Assembly (NCBI RefSeq): GCF_032854445.1
Contig: NC_088300.1
Coordinates: 22,487,608 to 22,551,607 of the forward strand
Source: Liolophura sinensis
Taxonomy: Eukaryota > Mollusca > Polyplacophora > Chitonida > Chitonidae
DNA: 64,000 nucleotides
Reading direction: 5' to 3'
Shown piece after piece: positions 19,360 to 30,962 of the stretch. The position numbers and the translations under genes were made by a program. The first letter of the stretch is position 1; each line of letters opens with the position of its first letter. The notes under the pieces are model-generated. The model did no database searches, was not told the origin of the DNA, and saw only the letters and a program-made list of their open reading frames with translations.

Positions 19360-19480
19360 ACTGTGGAGAGAACTAAAACTGCGGAGAGAGCTAGAACTGT
19401 GGAGAGAGCTAGAACTGCGGAGAGAGCTAGAACTGCGGAGAGAGCAAAATCTGTGGAGAGAGCTAGAACTGTGGAGAGCT
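19360..19480. repeat. 18-bp minisatellite
   Basis: About seven copies of a unit like gagagagctagaactgyg. The 18-bp period keeps a Ser-rich frame open on the minus strand, without other coding evidence. Confidence 0.92.
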
Positions 19481-20200
19481 AAAACATGATCCTTAGCACA
19501 AAGTTTCTCAACTTCACTGTTAGGATCAGGATAACATTTATTGCTGCTCATCTCTGTCTTCACAGGTGTAACTGCCACAGGTATGTGAGAACTGTGCAGA
19601 GAACTAAAACATGATCCTTACCACAAAGTTTCTCAACTTCACTGTTAGGATCAGGATAACATTTACTGCTGCTCATCTGTCTTCACAGGTGTAACTGCCA
19701 CAGGTATGTGAGAACTGTGCAGAGAACTAAAACATGATCCTTACCACAAAGTTTCTCAACTTTTCTGTTAGGATCAGGATAACATTTACTGCTGCTCATC
19801 TCTGTCTTCACAAGTGTAACTGTCACAGGTATGTGAGAACTGTGCAGAGAACTAAAACATGATTTTAACAGCTTCTGAACTTTACTGATAGAGTCAAGTT
19901 AACATTTTTTGCTGCTAGTAACTGCCACCAGCAGGTGAATTAAAACATGATCCTAAATACAAGGCTTCTGAACATTACTGTTAGGAGCCATCTCACATTT
20001 ATTGCTGCTCATCTCTAGTCATGGCAGGTAACCTCAGTAACAGGTGAGAACTATGGGCACAGCTAAAACATCTGCAAAGTCTCTAAGCTTCACTGTCAGG
20101 GTCAAATTCACTTTTACTGCTGCTAATCTCTGCCATGGCAGCTAACTGTCACCAGTATGTGACAACTGAGAGGACAGAGCTAAAACATGATCCTAACTGC
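19481..20200. repeat. about 125-bp degenerate tandem repeat
   Basis: Units starting aaaacatgatcctta recur at 19481, 19606, 19729 and 19854, then in shortened form to about 20200. Each carries gtttctcaacttcactgtta and aacatttactgctgctcat. The left units are the most alike, the right ones eroded. Confidence 0.88.
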
Positions 20201-21489
20201 AAAACACAAAGATCTTTCTTTTGCCAGGGGGCCATTTAGGTCGAAACTGTATAGACAGATATTAAACAATGCGCTGAGACAAATGAAGTTTTGTGAGATC
20301 TTCCTGAGCATTATATTAATGACTAGACCATCGTTGGCACTTGCTTAAGAAAATGTCTCTAACATACAAAAGTATCTAATACTAGCTGCTATATAGTACA
20401 TAATATGTTTTAGTGTGTGCAGTGGCAATATACAAGACCTAATGGACTGTTCCTATCATTTCTAAATACGTATACTTGCAAGAGCAGGGAATATATAAAG
20501 GCATAATATGTTTACTATACAAACTATGTAAAATATTTTGCTGTAAATTTCTGCTGTAAATGTGAGAGATTCAGACTCTACCTTAGAGGCTTAACCAGAT
20601 GTCAGGAATGCCATATAAAAGATCAATAATATTTATCGGTCCATATGTTATACATGTATATCTGTCTCACCAAATGTTAAGTAATGGGCATGACATTAAA
20701 CCTTTCTATCTATTCACAATGATCCCAAGTGCATGGGTTTTCTACCATTTCTTGTAGAAATGTGGATAATAACGATGTGGATGTACCTTTCCAATCTAGA
20801 ATTAATGAAAGGTTGCCTCAATAATTACAATAAGACAGCTACTGTAAAGTAGCAAACACACGTTTCAATATTATATAGTAATATATAGTAATACAGATAA
20901 TTTGTACATGATAACTTACTGCAGACTGGTCAATTTCATAAAACAAACTTTTAAGTAAAGGACATATTAAAACCCTGAGGTCCAAAAATAGCACAATTTT
21001 CTTCCAAACACGTCAAAAGATTTTGCTCCATTGTAGTGCCTTATATTATAAAGCTCTTAAGAATAATTGTGGGCTTATATATATATGCTATATACACTGT
21101 ACATGCTTATAGATTCTAAGTCTAATCACAAATGATACATACTTACATAACCATATCATGTATACCGATACAATGACATTACTTTTATCTGATCTTGGCG
21201 AAGCGTATGTTGGTATTCCGTTGTAGGATCCTTTTCAGTAACACCTTTCAATAATAATCTTTTCACAATTCACTGACACAGGTACATACCTGTATATTAT
21301 ACCCACTGCTTGAGAATAACAGCCATATACAACGGATGACGTGACAACAATTATTAAAAAATCTCAAATTCAAAAACTGCCGATAGCTTTACATCGCTGC
21401 TCCAAGTATAACCTGTGTGTAAGATTCCATTACAGGTGAATAGACACAAATGCTAGCAGTGATCAATTACCTGTGATTAAAGCTACTGT

Positions 21490-21700
21490 CATTCTTCAAC
21501 CTTTTCGCATGTTTGCAATGTGTTTATTCAAGCAATCTCTGAGGGCATTATTCTGCGCAGGCTCATAAAATTACACTTTTTGGGAAGTCTTGCAACTGGC
21601 CAATCCAAACCAATGTAGTTCTGTCTCAAAAATCAAATTGAAAACCTGCATGAACAGCACTGAAAACTGTTCTTTCACATGTGAAACGGTTGAGGAATTA
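21490..21700 (-). mobile_element. MITE family 1, copy b (best preserved ends)
   Basis: A 211-bp element with inverted termini attcttcaaccttttcgcat and gtgaaacggttgaggaat. It has no coding capacity. It lies 3' of RCE1. Confidence 0.8.
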
Positions 21701-22115
21701 GGATATTAAGAAAGATGATTAAATGTCAAATAAATAGCTAATAGTTGTGTAGCTTGTGTAATACGGACATGCTGAGATAAGTATTTGCGGAGTTCAGTAT
21801 GTAGTGAGCAATGAGAGTGATTTATATACATTCATAATATAAATCTTATCATCTGTACGATAACTCAGAATTGCGAATAAAATTCCGCCACCCATGTTTT
21901 TTCTGTGGCTTCGGTTATCGTGGCATGATCTAGATTTAGTAAACTGATTGTCAAGAAACTGAGACATCCAAACGTGCTTGACATGGGCTACACATAAAAC
22001 AATTATGTACACGTTTTCCTGACATTTTAACTGATTTCAATAGACGCGCATACAAAAAATGAAAAATGATACACATTTCAGGTTGTCCCTCTGCTATATA
22101 GATCCCTGGAGCATG

Positions 22116-25100
22116 TTACAGCTCATAGATCGTGTTGGAGTAGAGAAAACTTGACGTCAGCGGGTACAACAAAACCATCCAAGTGATGGCCCCGATCAGA
22201 AAGCAGGCCATTAGTTTGGTGCGAGTGGGCTGTTGATATGCCATCACCTCTCCGAAGGCTGGGAAGCCCATGTGATTACAGAAGGCATGAGCTATGACAG
22301 GAGCCAACAGGTGCCCTGTGAACATACACGTACAATAATAAATAATTTCTTCAGTTCTTTATTTACAATGTATTTCATTGGTGTTAATTGCTGAATTTTT
22401 GAATGAAGATTGTTGTCAGATCTATAGGTAGAGGACATCTGAAGGCTGGGAGTACATCACTGCTTCTTGCAAGGTATATGACAAACCTCAGTAAAGTAAA
22501 AGAAAGCCAAAATATGAAGTAAGGTTCATCATTTGGACAACTGAAAACTATACATAAAATACTTTCATTTTTTTTTCTTTCAGATTTTTTAAAGAGTGTT
22601 GAAAGGCAATCAAATGTTTGAATACTGTGGTGGGCTTTATGAGCCATACTGACTGTATCTAGAAACGTCAGATCACCTTTTTTCCCTGATGTTCACCAGA
22701 AGAAAGGAATTTTTGGGAATGTTATTTCAGTAATGTTTTACTCATGGGTAAAATTCCAACCTTCAGTGTCGTGATTAGAGTTGGATAAACTTCCTGTGAT
22801 GTCAGAGTTCCTAAGCTCTGATAGTATGGTCCATAAAGCCCACCTTACAATTCAAATGTTTGAACGCCTTTAACTCTTTTCACAGAAACTTCAAAAAATT
22901 AAATGAAAGTATATTTGTGCATAGTTTTAAGTAATCTATTTAGTGCTGCCTACTTTGATTTTTAGAGTTTTTTTTCCTTTACAGCCACACAGAACAAAAA
23001 AGAGAGCTGTATACAAAGCTTGGTATTCAGTCACAACAGTAGCTAGCTGTCAGCCAGGGTTTCCTCCAACAATAAAACTGAACGTTCTCCCACAAGTAAA
23101 ATATTCTCGAATATAGCTCAAAACGCCAATCAAATAAACTGACAATTGTGTTCCAACAGATATGGCCACACCGATTTAAAATGTTTTACAGGCAGAATAA
23201 ATCTTTATCCACTGTCTGAAGATAGAATAAAAATTACAACAAAATTGAAAAGATCATCTAATTTGTGGAAAATGTAGACTGTCACAGCAATTTTTCCTGC
23301 TGAAGACAAATTTATAAGAGAAATTATAATATCATGATGGAACAAAATAAAAAGGTGGATATGCAGTTTTATTTGTATTTCAATTTGTAATTGTTTAGTG
23401 TCGACTTTTCATGTTGCTTAACACAGCAATAAAATTTATTCTTCATAAAGTATTTCTCTTTTATCTTGAAACCACTTTACTAGTGTATAGCCGGGCTTAT
23501 GAGTATGGCGTCGTTGAGCAGAAACAACCCTGGTAAGATTGGAGTGGCCATACATGGTTATGGAGTACCCACAAAAAAAACAACTTACCTGTTCTTAAGA
23601 AAAGAAAAGCTGAGTAAGCACCAAATATTGTAGTGTAAAATAATTGGAAACCTGTGAACAAAAAAAAAAAAAAAAAAAGATTCATAACTGGTTCAGAGCA
23701 GAAACTGTACACCATTTTCATGACCAAAAATTGCTTATTATGTAAGTCTACATAATAAGCAGTAATGTTTTTTTAATCACAAGACAATGATAAAGTGGAT
23801 TTTGAATTGCTTTTACTACTGTTTCAAAGTAGCTTAATGTTAGACTTACATCATGCCCAACTATGCAGCCATTTCATATAATGGATAGAAACAGTACAAA
23901 TGACTGAATTTTGGAAAACTCTTCACAGTGCACAGTGAGGGCCAATGAAATATTCAAAAAGCCTGAGAAACAAGGTCACTTGTGAAAAATCAGCTTTCAC
24001 CATTCGTCATTTCATGAAATCCTGCACATTCAGCTTTTTTTACTATAAATGCATGCATACCATCATTTCTTTCACGAAAGAACATTGTTTTAAAAAATCC
24101 ATGCACTTACAGGCCTGCTTAAAAGCTTCCTTCACTTCAACTTGTCCATGAATAATTTTCTCAATCATATGGTGAAAATGAGCTGAAAGACAGACATCAA
24201 ATGAAAGTAGCCAAGGTCATCAAGTGAAAGTGTTTGCTTATCAATGTACCTATCAAAATCTGCGTGCAAAAAGGACACAAAAACCTGACAATCATCTCAC
24301 AAATAACACACTTAATATAGACACTTCAGATCATATGATGACAAGTACCTTTGCAAACTATTTTCATCTTTTCATTTATTTGGGTTTTATTGGGTTGATC
24401 ATAAACTGGAGCTAATACACTCTAAAACTTCTGCTTACTTTTCCCTCCTCCTTTCCCTACTTCTGCTTTCGTACTTACCAACGCCAAAGAAGAATGGGCA
24501 CAAGAAGACAGACCAGCCTGCCCCTATAGTGGGTACCAGAAGAGGCAACATACAGGCACGGAATATGAATTCTTCAGAGAAAGGGGCCTGTAATATAGTA
24601 CTGTATCTTTAGCTTATTCATAATGGAGAAATAGCCAGTTGTACGTTCATAAAACATTATATGTACTTCTTACAAAAAGGCAGAAAAGGCGGAAAGTCAT
24701 TGTGCTATCAGGCAATACCAATGATAGAAAAAGAAGTCAACCAGACTGATGTCGCCTATGTTGTTGTTGTTTCACCATTAATTTCTCTCAAGAATACTTT
24801 TCCATCAAAATGACCCCGATGTGCTGAAAGTTTTTGCGCTAACACTTTTACGTCTAGGGTGAAAAAAATTTATTCCACAGACTGCATACATCTCTTTACA
24901 GCCACATCCCATATTGTTTTGAACTCCTCTCAGTGGCAATAACTAATGGTAAGGTGGAATCTGATTGGACTATGAGTCATGCATATTTAAGAAGGAAAGT
25001 TCAGGGCTTCGAAGAGATAATATGGCTCAGTAAAATAAAGGTGGATGATGTTGGACTTCACTGACTTCATTAAATGTGTGATGTGTGTTTGCCAGAAAAG

Positions 25101-28100
25101 ACTTACTGGGCACTGAGAAACTTACCACAATGTGGTTTCTCAGCCAGATGATGTTTTTGATGTTGTTTGACCAATACTTTGGCTCTGAAAAAGATTGAGA
25201 AAGCCCAGTGTAAACACAATCATTTCTATTTCTTTGGGGAAGAAATCACAGTAGAGTAAATGTTTTAACTTTGACCAGGATATGAATTAGCAGTTTGATA
25301 CCACAAAGGCGTCCAAGCACAGGAGTTTCCAGATTCGATCTTACAACATCACAGTGACTTCCCTTTGTGTGGATTAATAACTCGATGGAATGGGGAGGGC
25401 CATCAGTTCACTTTAACAGGGGGTGGGGTGGTGAGGATATGTACAAAAGTTAATATCATCCATAATCTATGACTTTCATTTTCTGGACTACATGTATAAT
25501 TTAGTTGAGTGGATTTTTTAGGAAATTACAACAAATTGAAGTCATGGATAATTTTCAATAATAAAAATATATGTATTGCATTTGTCCATGCTAAAATGTA
25601 CTGAGTAGCCCTCGCTTGCCGTACACTGGACACGTCACAACGCAAAGGGATGTCACCAGAATGTTGCAACATCAAAGAAATTCCTATGTTGTAACATGAT
25701 TTTCTAGCTCAACTCTTCCACAGACCATAAACAAGCTGTTTGGTGCCTATTCTTGTACATACCATAATAGTGCGAGGATAAATTCAATATATCAGTAGAC
25801 AAGAGCTAACAAACATGGAGTAATTACCCAGGTACAGCCTGAAAACACCATCCATGTAATGTAAAGTCAGGGGGCCGAAGAATAAAATCTACAACATAGT
25901 AAAAGGACATTTATTTACTGATTTATATAACTGAGGTTGCCTAATTTGATATTACTCAAATTATCAAGGTGGCTTTTCTCTGAGTTGAAAATTTAAGATG
26001 TGAAGTTGCTCCCTTCTAAACATACAAATCGAGACAACATGTAATTCCATTCAAGCTTTAGAAGTCAGCTTCATGATGTCAGGTTTCATAAATAAACATA
26101 CATTTTGTCAAACACCCATTATCAACATTTCATTGCCCAAGGACGTACCATAGTGAGAATAAGAGGTAGTATTAGGGAGGGGATCAACCCATAAAACCGG
26201 ATTCCAATCCATTCGAAAAGCCCATGTGCCTGAAACAATCCAAAACAGAGAGATTTGTAAGCAGCGAAATGCAGCTCTACAAAGCAAAGGAAACAAAGCC
26301 TCACCTGGCAGCTGTTTCTCAAAAGTGACTTAACTTTATGACCGCGTATGGTATTTACGATGGGCTTTTTGCTACGTCCGTTTCTCAAAGCATGTCTTTA
26401 ATCTCACCGGCACGTGTAGCTCCTACAACCTATCAGCGGCCTAGTTTTGGACAAGAACTTGAACTCTTCAATGAAAAAAGGTGAAAAATATACAGGCACT
26501 GATGCAGAAGCAACAACAACAACATAAGCTTTGACGAAAGGTGGTTACATGTGCGAACACTTCTTCGGTTCATTTGCTGTAGCGGGTTACTGAAACGGGA
26601 ATAATGTTTTTGTCAGCTGCTTACTGCGGCATCTGTGGGCCACATTTGCCTACATATTTGCAGGTTTTTCATTGTTATGACTGACCTATGACACCTCATC
26701 ATGGGCGAAAAATGTGCGACCTGTCGAGGGCGTAAATTTGTTTTGAGAAACAGTGACATCAAAAGTTTTATGACATAAGATGGGCCTAAGTCTACGACAG
26801 TCCTAAGTCTTTCTGAGAAACAGCCCCCTGGCATCATATCTCTGTGACTTAAGATCACACCAGGATTATTTTTACATCACATTCACATCAGGTAAATTGT
26901 ACTACAGGGGGTTTATAACAGGGCAGTTGCTGGCTCCCTGCAGCCTGATACTTCTGTGGAAAATTGACCAGGAAGCTGTCTACTTTGATCAAAACTCCTA
27001 TTTTGCTTGACTTAATTCTTTGTCAGGTAGCTGGCTACTTTCCCAGGGTAGCCTTCTTCTCAAAAAGTTAATGAAAGCCCTGTAAACTGTGGAAGACTGT
27101 GTTTTGAGAACAATTTCAGTTACACTCATTAACTAGCGTTTTTTGTCGATATACCTTTTCAATGAATCCATACTTAAAAAATTCTCTGTTGGATGTAACC
27201 TGCCACTTCACAAAAGATTGAGGCCTTTTTTCAGGAGAGTGGTGGGGTTATACCCAACAAACAAGTTTTTACTGATGGTCGCATGGTTTATGCTCCATTA
27301 AACAGGTTTTCCTCACACAAGTTTATTAACCCTGTTTTTGGCTAGAACTATTAAATAATACATGCACCTACATCAGGGCTTTCTGACGTTGACCCGAAGA
27401 ACCAAAGTAAAGGTGGAACAAGGACTGACACCAGCCCAACGCTGACAAACCGTCTCTTGATAGTATCTGGGTGATCCCTGCAAAATAAAATCAAATCAAT
27501 TAAAATTATTAGATACAAGTAAAAAAAAAATCACCCAGGATTCGAAATATGGGATGCATACATGCACCAGTGCACCAAAATTTCTTCTTTCCAAACATAG
27601 AAAATACTAACTACATTCACTGCATGCATGCAGATATTGATTACTTTTTAGGACCTAAAATTTTGTCCATTTTGCCGATTTTGCAAGTTCTCTTGATCTA
27701 GGAAAGGTCTTTTGAGGTTTATGAAGAAGGAGTGAGTGAGTGAGTGAGTGCTTGGGGTTTAACGTCGTACTCAACAATTTTTCAGTCATATGACGACGAA
27801 GGAATCATTAGGGTGCATGTACGTGTAATGTGCCTCCTTGTTGCAGGACGGATTTCCACCGCTCTTTTATTCAGTGCTGCATCACTGAGACGACTTACCG
27901 AAGGCACGGGCCATTATACTGATATGGGTCAACCAGTCATTGCACTATCCCCTTCATGTTGAACGCCAAGCGAGGAAGTTACAACTTCCTCTTTTAAAGT
28001 CTTAGGTGTGACTCGATCAAGGATTGATCCTGGATCTACCGGTCCCGAAGCGGACGCTCTACCATATGAAGAAGGAAGGGTAATATTCTACTGGTATCAA

Positions 28101-29763
28101 CACCCAATATAAGGGTACTTTTCTGAAGTGAATTTTTATTTTTACAATAAATCTAGCCATTTTACTAGCTACATGAAACACAAAGTTAAACACAATGTAA
28201 ATATATATATAATAAACGTGACAGGTTGACTCAATTACATGATGCCTTGCACACATGGCCAGTCATCACAGTGGTATTCCAAGTGGCTTTTAATCAACAC
28301 ATCATGTTTGACTTCCCTTTCACCCAACATGCAATGTTTGAGTAGCAGTTCAGAAAAGTGGAGTGAGAACAGAATGAAGCAAAATATGCATGATGGTGCT
28401 TGTGCAAGCGAGCTGAGAGTTGTGCCACAACTGACATGTTATGGACTTGACCTAAAACGGTGTATGCTTAACCATAGATAGTTGAAGTAAATCAAACAGT
28501 GAGATCTATTTTCAGCAATTCTTGATATTCATCAGCCTTAATGTTTAATTGTTGAATTAAAAAGCCTGGTATGTCCATTCCGCAAGGCACTCTGTGGAAC
28601 AAAGTTGGCCATTAAATTCACTTTAAAACTGCTGCACATGCCAATTTCTGGTGTACGTTAAAGAGAATATGACCTTTATTACCACTCCTGCGAGTGTAAA
28701 TCCATTCCCAAAAGGAAATGTTGTTGAAATCCATAGAAATATTGCCTTCTCACTTGTCAAAATAACTTTGTACTGCCATGGCAAGTCAGGTATACTTAAA
28801 TCTTGGAACAGCACACCAAAAGATACAAAAATCAACCTAACAATATAGAACCACGCAACCAGTCTCAAATAGCAATGATTTCATCCGTCATCATGAATGT
28901 AGGATAGAGAGAACAATTTGCCCAGTCAGTTGAGCCTTAATTCCGAAGACTCCAGTGCGCATCTGCACTGTTATCCCTGTTTTCTGCCCGTTGCCTCAGA
29001 TACAATCTGGATTTTGGATGAACCTGATACATCACACATGCACACCGCAATTTTGACAAGGGAAAAGTCAACACTGTATCAGGTTTTCTGCATGTAACTA
29101 GTCTGAAATTGATTGAAACTTGCAGGAGTGATCGAAAAGACCCATATCTCTTCTCAGTCCACACCAGAAATTGGTGTCTGTCGCCGTTTTGGAGTGGATT
29201 TAATGGCCCACTTTCACAAAGTGTCTAGCGGAATGGACCTGCAGGTTTTTTTTAATTTAACAATTAAACTTTGAGGCAGCTAAATATCAGAAATTCTGGA
29301 AAGTAGATTATGACTTTTTATTTAATTGAGCTAGAATTGAAATAGCCATCTGACTTGACTCAGAAGCCATTACCTCAACAAAAATTTCCAACCTATTTAA
29401 GAGGGGATCAACAATTTGCGACAGACAGCAAACCTCAGCTTTAAAAACACCCTTAAACATGTCCCAGTAGTAAGGTTACTGCCAGTGGTTTATTCCTAGT
29501 TCTAACGTTTAACAATCAATGAATGAAGTCCAACTTGATAGGGACTAACACGCGTTGTTGTTGCATTGACTAAAATGAGTCATGCTTCCACTGATGATCA
29601 AACATCACCTCAGGGTATTCTGTTAAATGTCTATGTTTAATTCATTTTACCTGTTTTTAGAGACACTGTCAGCCCAAACATATAAGCTCCCAACATATAT
29701 CACTGCAAACAAAAGGCAAAGCAAGACCGCCTGCCAGGCTGCAAGGATAAACACAAGCGCCAT
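22116..29763 (-). CDS. RCE1: CAAX prenyl protease 2 (RCE1)
   Basis: Nine minus-strand exons join in frame: 29763-29651, 27477-27372, 26229-26149, 25888-25828, 25184-25126, 24587-24479, 24182-24111, 23651-23589 and 22315-22116 (stop included). All introns are GT-AG. The product is 287 residues, shorter than human RCE1 (329) mainly at the two termini. It is a multi-spanning ER membrane endopeptidase of the ABI/CPBP family that removes the last three residues of farnesylated or geranylgeranylated CAAX proteins such as Ras, between prenyltransferase and ICMT steps. The three family motifs are intact: EEFIFR (E145, E146, R150), FGVAH (F174, H178) and HAFCN (H231, N235). YVGSLYVW near residue 25 and MGFPA near 237 are also family signatures. 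The first exon encodes a hydrophobic helix. Intron 1 (about 2.2 kb) holds a SINE and a long inverted repeat. Confidence 0.97.
23045..23142 (+). mobile_element. SINE family A fragment (RCE1 intron 8)
   Basis: Degenerate 3' part: gggtttcctccaacaataa, agtaaaatattctcgaatat, then aaaacgccaatcaaataaac. Confidence 0.55.
23732..23761. repeat. perfect 13-bp stem, 4-nt loop
   Basis: tgcttattatgta and tacataataagca are exact reverse complements separated by agtc. It lies about 80 nt upstream of the RCE1 exon 23651-23589 acceptor on the minus strand. Confidence 0.9.
27731..28068 (-). mobile_element. SINE family B copy (RCE1 intron 1)
   Basis: Near-full-length in the same direction as RCE1. It starts at the (GAGT)n-type tail (gtgagtgagtgagtgcttgg) and ends at the tRNA-like head (ctaccggtcccgaagcggac on the plus strand). 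Confidence 0.88.
28475..29340. repeat. long imperfect inverted repeat (RCE1 intron 1)
   Basis: The left arm, about 28475-28705, is the reverse complement of the right arm, about 29111-29340, with a central spacer of about 400 bp. Well matched blocks include tccattccgc with gcggaatgga, ggccattaaat with atttaatggcc, ccaatttctggtgt with acaccagaaattgg, and cactcctgc with gcaggagtg. Identity is roughly 75-80% by eye with small indels. It could be an old foldback transposon or two opposed copies of one element. No coding capacity is recognised. Confidence 0.8.
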
Positions 29764-29941
29764 TTTCAACATATGTGTACACCTTTTGGCCCTCTAACAA
29801 AGAAGATGGAGAGTACAAATGCCACATCAAGAAGTTGGAAAGTTTTAAACCCTGTCCAGACAACATCTGGTACAAAAAAAAAAGAAAGAAAAAGAACATA
29901 TATACTCAAGAATAATTTGTTTAGTATACTACAGCAATCAG

Positions 29942-30000
29942 CATTATGGTTGGATAAAACTGGACATAACCTGGTGGAAAACCCAGAACCAATCGCAGGT
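29942..30000 (-). mobile_element. SINE family A fragment
   Basis: cattatggttggataaaact ... ctggtggaaaacccagaacc is a diverged internal piece of family A. Confidence 0.45.
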
Positions 30001-30239
30001 TCTCAGGCTAAATGTAAACTGTCAGGGTATTTATGTAGCCTTGGAACAATGTTTAAGCATGGAGTTATATATGGTATAGGTACCTCCATGGCTTAACCAA
30101 GCTGCTGACAACCATACATAAAGTTCATTTTTAGCTGTTTACGTCTTAGGTGATATGATTAATAAATTACAATAAATAACTAAATACATGAACAAACAAA
30201 TGATGATGTAGATAATGATCAAAGAATCATGATCATTGA

Positions 30240-30515
30240 TTTTTTTTTTTTTTTTTTTTTTTTTGATTGGTGTTTTACGCCGTACTCAAGAATATTTCAC
30301 TTATACGACGGCGGCCAGCATTATGGTGGGTGGAAACCGGGCAGAACCTGGGGGAAACCCACGACCATCCGCAGGTAGCTGCCAGACCTTCCCACATACG
30401 GCCGGAGAGAAAGCCAGCATTAGCTGGACTTGAACTCACAGCGACCGCATTGGTGAGAGACTCATGGGTCATTACGCTGCGCTAGTGCGCTAACCAACTG
30501 AGCCACGGAGGCCCC
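30240..30515 (-). mobile_element. SINE family A, full-length copy
   Basis: From a long poly(T) (the A-tail) through gtgttttacgccgtactcaa, agcattatggtgggtgg and aacccacgaccatccgcag to the tRNA-like head. Reverse-complemented, the head reads ggcctccgtggctcagttgg then ttagcgcactagcgcagcg, with an A-box-like TGGCTCAGTTGG and a B-box-like GAGTTCAAGTCC. It serves as the reference copy for the family here. Confidence 0.93.
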
Positions 30516-30962
30516 CATGATCATTGAGGAAATGAATAATGAAGGTTTAAACTTAAGCGGGACTGCTGTGATTAAATCTTGGCGGATGAATAAAATTTGA
30601 TATTAAACCAAGATTAAAGCCTGTAAAAAATTGTTTACCAGGGTATGCAGGATAAACAATGAGAGAAGGAATATATATGTATACAGGCATTTATACCTTC
30701 ATTAAGTCCATTAATTTTTACATTGATTACTTTGTGGGCCTATAGGCCTACACGTAATTTCTGCAAGTTTTACCTAGTTGAGCTTGTAACATTAAGGTTA
30801 GTATAAAATTTTTAGTGCAAAGTGCAAACAAGAAAAATTATTATTTTGTGCACAAAAGAACAATGTCATTCTATGCAAGCTCTCCTAGTCCGATTTCGTT
30901 CTCAACATTGACTAAGTCCGGTTTCGCTTTTAAATGTGCCTTACACGTCAGCCTGATTAAAA

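Larger units (their letters stand above)
14850..21489. other. gene-poor intergenic region, PSMC4 to RCE1
   Basis: Between the tail-to-tail PSMC4 and RCE1 genes I find SINEs, minisatellites and AT-rich unique sequence. No open frame shows a recognisable domain or exon-like splice context. The RCE1 3' UTR presumably occupies part of the right side, but I cannot fix its end. Confidence 0.6.
29764..30962. promoter_or_regulatory. divergent intergenic region between RCE1 and TMEM87
   Basis: The start codons of RCE1 (minus, 29763) and TMEM87 (plus, 30963) are 1.2 kb apart, so this interval must carry both promoters. Half of it is occupied by SINE family A material. The 80 bp before the TMEM87 ATG is less AT-rich and contains acacgtcagc, a CRE-like site, at about 30943. 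The exact start sites are not visible. Confidence 0.45.

Noticed and set aside
19318-19578. Ser-rich open frame on the minus strand
   Set aside because: A by-product of the 18-bp minisatellite; no start context, domain or neighbouring exon.
28623-28868. Minus-strand open frame in RCE1 intron 1
   Set aside because: RCE1 exon 1 (29651) joins exon 2 (27477) with exact phase and matches the family, so no exon is missing. The frame overlaps the inverted-repeat arm.
30440-30515. tRNA-like sequence (A- and B-box)
   Set aside because: It is the head of a SINE, repeated many times in the window, with a poor cloverleaf. It is not a functional tRNA gene. The same applies to the other SINE heads.
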